DNA of 64,000 bases from Desulfobulbus sp. GTDB lineage: Bacteria > Desulfobacterota > Desulfobulbia > Desulfobulbales > Desulfobulbaceae. Shown here one piece after another: positions 62,704-64,000 of the stretch. How positions within the stretch are numbered: the stretch's first letter is position 1; each line of letters opens with the position of its first letter. The translations under genes and the position numbers were made by a program. The stretch covers positions 23,964 through 87,963 of the forward strand of contig JAQUEZ010000003.1 of the NCBI GenBank assembly GCA_028684915.1. Reading direction: 5' to 3'. Under the pieces are notes generated by a model that saw only the letters and a list, made by a program, of their open reading frames with translations, was not told where the DNA came from and did no database searches.

Positions 62704-64000
62704 TCATTCCGAGATGTTATATTTTTTCAATTTGTTGTTTAAAGTTGTTCGAGTGATATTGAGCAGTTTGGCAGCCTCACTCTTGTTGCCTTGCGTTTGT
62801 TCCAGAGTTTCGAAAATAGCTTGGCTTTCGATCTCTTCCAGAGGTTTGCCGCCAAGCTCGAAAACAGGCCGGTTCCCGTTGTTCGTTTGCCCCTCCACCG
62901 ACATTGATGGTGGAAGATCCTTCTCGGAAAGGTAAGGACTCACAGCGAGAATCACTGCCCGTTCAATAACATTTTCTAATTCTCTGACATTGCCGGGCCA
63001 CTTTGCTCTTGTCAGCATATCCATAGCCGCAGGGGTAAACCCTTTCAGGTCCTTCCGATTTTTTTTCACGTATTTTTCAAGAAAGTGATGCGCCAGAAGA
63101 GGGATGTCCTCGACACGTTCTCTGAGCGGCGGAATATGAATATTCATCACATTGAGGCGGTAATAGAGGTCTTCGCGAAATTTTCCAACCTTAACGTCCT
63201 CTTCAAGATTTCTGTTGGTGGCGGCAATGATGCGGACATCGACATGCAAAACCTCATCGCTGCCCAAACGCTGTATTTCCCTTTCCTGGATGGTGCGCAG
63301 AATTTTCGCCTGCATCTGCAAGGGGATTTCCCCCACCTCATCTAAAAAAATCGTGCCCGTATCTGCTTGCATAAAACGTCCGTTTCTTTGCCGGTCCGCT
63401 CCGGTAAAGGTTCCTTTTTCGTGACCGAACAACTCGGATTCCAGCAAGGTCTCGGTCAATGCCGCACAATTCACGGTAACCAAGGGGCCTTTGGCGCGTT
63501 CACTATTGACGTGAATCGCTTTAGCGAACAACTCTTTGCCTGTACCACTTTCTCCGGTGATCAGAACGGTTGCTTCCGTGGGGGCGACAATGCGAGCCAT
63601 GTCCAGGACTTTTTTCATTGCAAGGCTCGATCCAATGATCCCGGCAAGAGATGTTTCCGCAGCAATCTTTTCTTTCAGTGAACGGTTTTCCAAGGTAAGC
63701 CGCAGATGGTCCATCGCCCGGTCCAGAATGATTTTCAACTCTTCGAAATTCAAAGGTTTGGTCAGATAATCATAGGCCCCCAACTTCATGGCTTCCACTG
63801 CGGTGTCCACCGATGAATAGGCCGTCATAATAATAACGGGTATGGCGGGATTGCATTCCTTAATCTGCCGAAGTGCCTCAATCCCGCCGATATGCGCCAT
63901 GCGAACATCCATCAGAATAAGATCGAATGGTTTTTCCTTCACCATAGCTATGGCATCTTCACCGTCCGTGGCGCTTTCCACCTCGTGGCCAAAACTTTTC
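62704..64000 (-). CDS. NtrC-family (ZraR/AtoC-like) sigma-54 response regulator, N-terminus outside window
   Basis: About 432 residues are visible; the first 20 or so codons lie beyond 64000 because the frame is open (KSFGHEVESATDGED). The receiver has Asp in LILMDVRMAHIGG. The AAA+ domain has Walker A (GESGTGKELFAKAI), Walker B (IFLDEVGEI) and GTFTGA in place of the usual GAFTGA. The Fis-type end reads GNKSEAAKLLNITRTTLNNKLKKY. The key Phe and Thr of the sigma-54-contact loop are kept, so the Ala-to-Thr change may be tolerated. A cognate kinase should lie just upstream, outside the window. Confidence 0.94.
   Translation of the reverse strand, partial: KSFGHEVESATDGEDAIAMVKEKPFDLILMDVRMAHIGGIEALRQIKECNPAIPVIIMTAYSSVDTAVEAMKLGAYDYLTKPLNFEELKIILDRAMDHLRLTLENRSLKEKIAAETSLAGIIGSSLAMKKVLDMARIVAPTEATVLITGESGTGKELFAKAIHVNSERAKGPLVTVNCAALTETLLESELFGHEKGTFTGADRQRNGRFMQADTGTIFLDEVGEIPLQMQAKILRTIQEREIQRLGSDEVLHVDVRIIAATNRNLEEDVKVGKFREDLYYRLNVMNIHIPPLRERVEDIPLLAHHFLEKYVKKNRKDLKGFTPAAMDMLTRAKWPGNVRELENVIERAVILAVSPYLSEKDLPPSMSVEGQTNNGNRPVFELGGKPLEEIESQAIFETLEQTQGNKSEAAKLLNITRTTLNNKLKKYNISE

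Overview
The window looks like a stretch of a Gram-negative, Desulfobulbales-like Desulfobacterota chromosome. That placement is an inference from gene content (Wzx/Wzy and Wza/Wzc polysaccharide genes, many two-component genes, two sigma-54 activators, dense IS load) and from codon use near 50 % GC; no rRNA or tRNA is visible to confirm it. Most of the window is an accessory exopolysaccharide (EPS) or holdfast-like surface-adhesion region followed by a signalling region.

Layout. 0-1.6 kb: end of an IS3-type element and about 1.3 kb with no supported gene. 1.6-8.9 kb (+ strand): a WecA/MraY-type initiating sugar-phosphate transferase with an extra C-terminal domain, a receiver-like protein without its phosphorylation site, and a secreted subtilisin-like protease broken by a one-base frame break and an IS21-family element. 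9.1-36.0 kb (- strand): a long, tightly overlapping glycan operon. It holds eight glycosyltransferases, a Wzx flippase, a Wzy-type polymerase, an ATP-grasp ligase, an FkbM methyltransferase, a WcaF-like acetyltransferase, a broken acyltransferase, and sugar-nucleotide genes for GDP-fucose (gmd, fcl), UDP-xylose (uxs, with only a ugd stump) and a CDP-3,6-dideoxyhexose (rfbF, rfbG, rfbH). Next to rfbFGH lie a thiamine-diphosphate acetolactate-synthase-like enzyme and an NAD-dependent reductase. This combination is known from CDP-yersiniose synthesis (YerE/YerF) and predicts a two-carbon-branched 3,6-dideoxy sugar. 36.2-46.8 kb (- strand): a degenerate WecB homologue, a PPP-type phosphatase, the Wzc-type tyrosine kinase, Wza, an outer-membrane barrel, a 15-residue-repeat protein, an O-antigen ligase/polymerase, and curli/holdfast-anchor-like genes (HfaA-like, truncated CsgG/HfaB-like).

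47-58 kb: signalling genes, namely an IHF/HU-type protein, a REC-GGDEF diguanylate cyclase, a REC-PAS-histidine kinase, an NtrC-type activator, a single-domain response regulator and a very AT-rich kinase-like gene. At least three good -24/-12 (sigma-54) promoter matches sit in front of these genes, so the region reads as a sigma-54/c-di-GMP control module for surface polysaccharide. 58-64 kb: an IS4-type element with an in-frame amber codon, OsmC, a truncated DGC-domain gene abutting a Rad52-type annealing protein plus RecB/Cas4-like nuclease pair, and a second NtrC-type regulator that runs off the window.

Several reading frames (protease, acyltransferase, IstA, IS630 transposase, probably the nuclease) are each restored by adding one base, often in a homopolymer. 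This suggests either systematic homopolymer under-calling or real decay, and should be settled before any of them is called dead.
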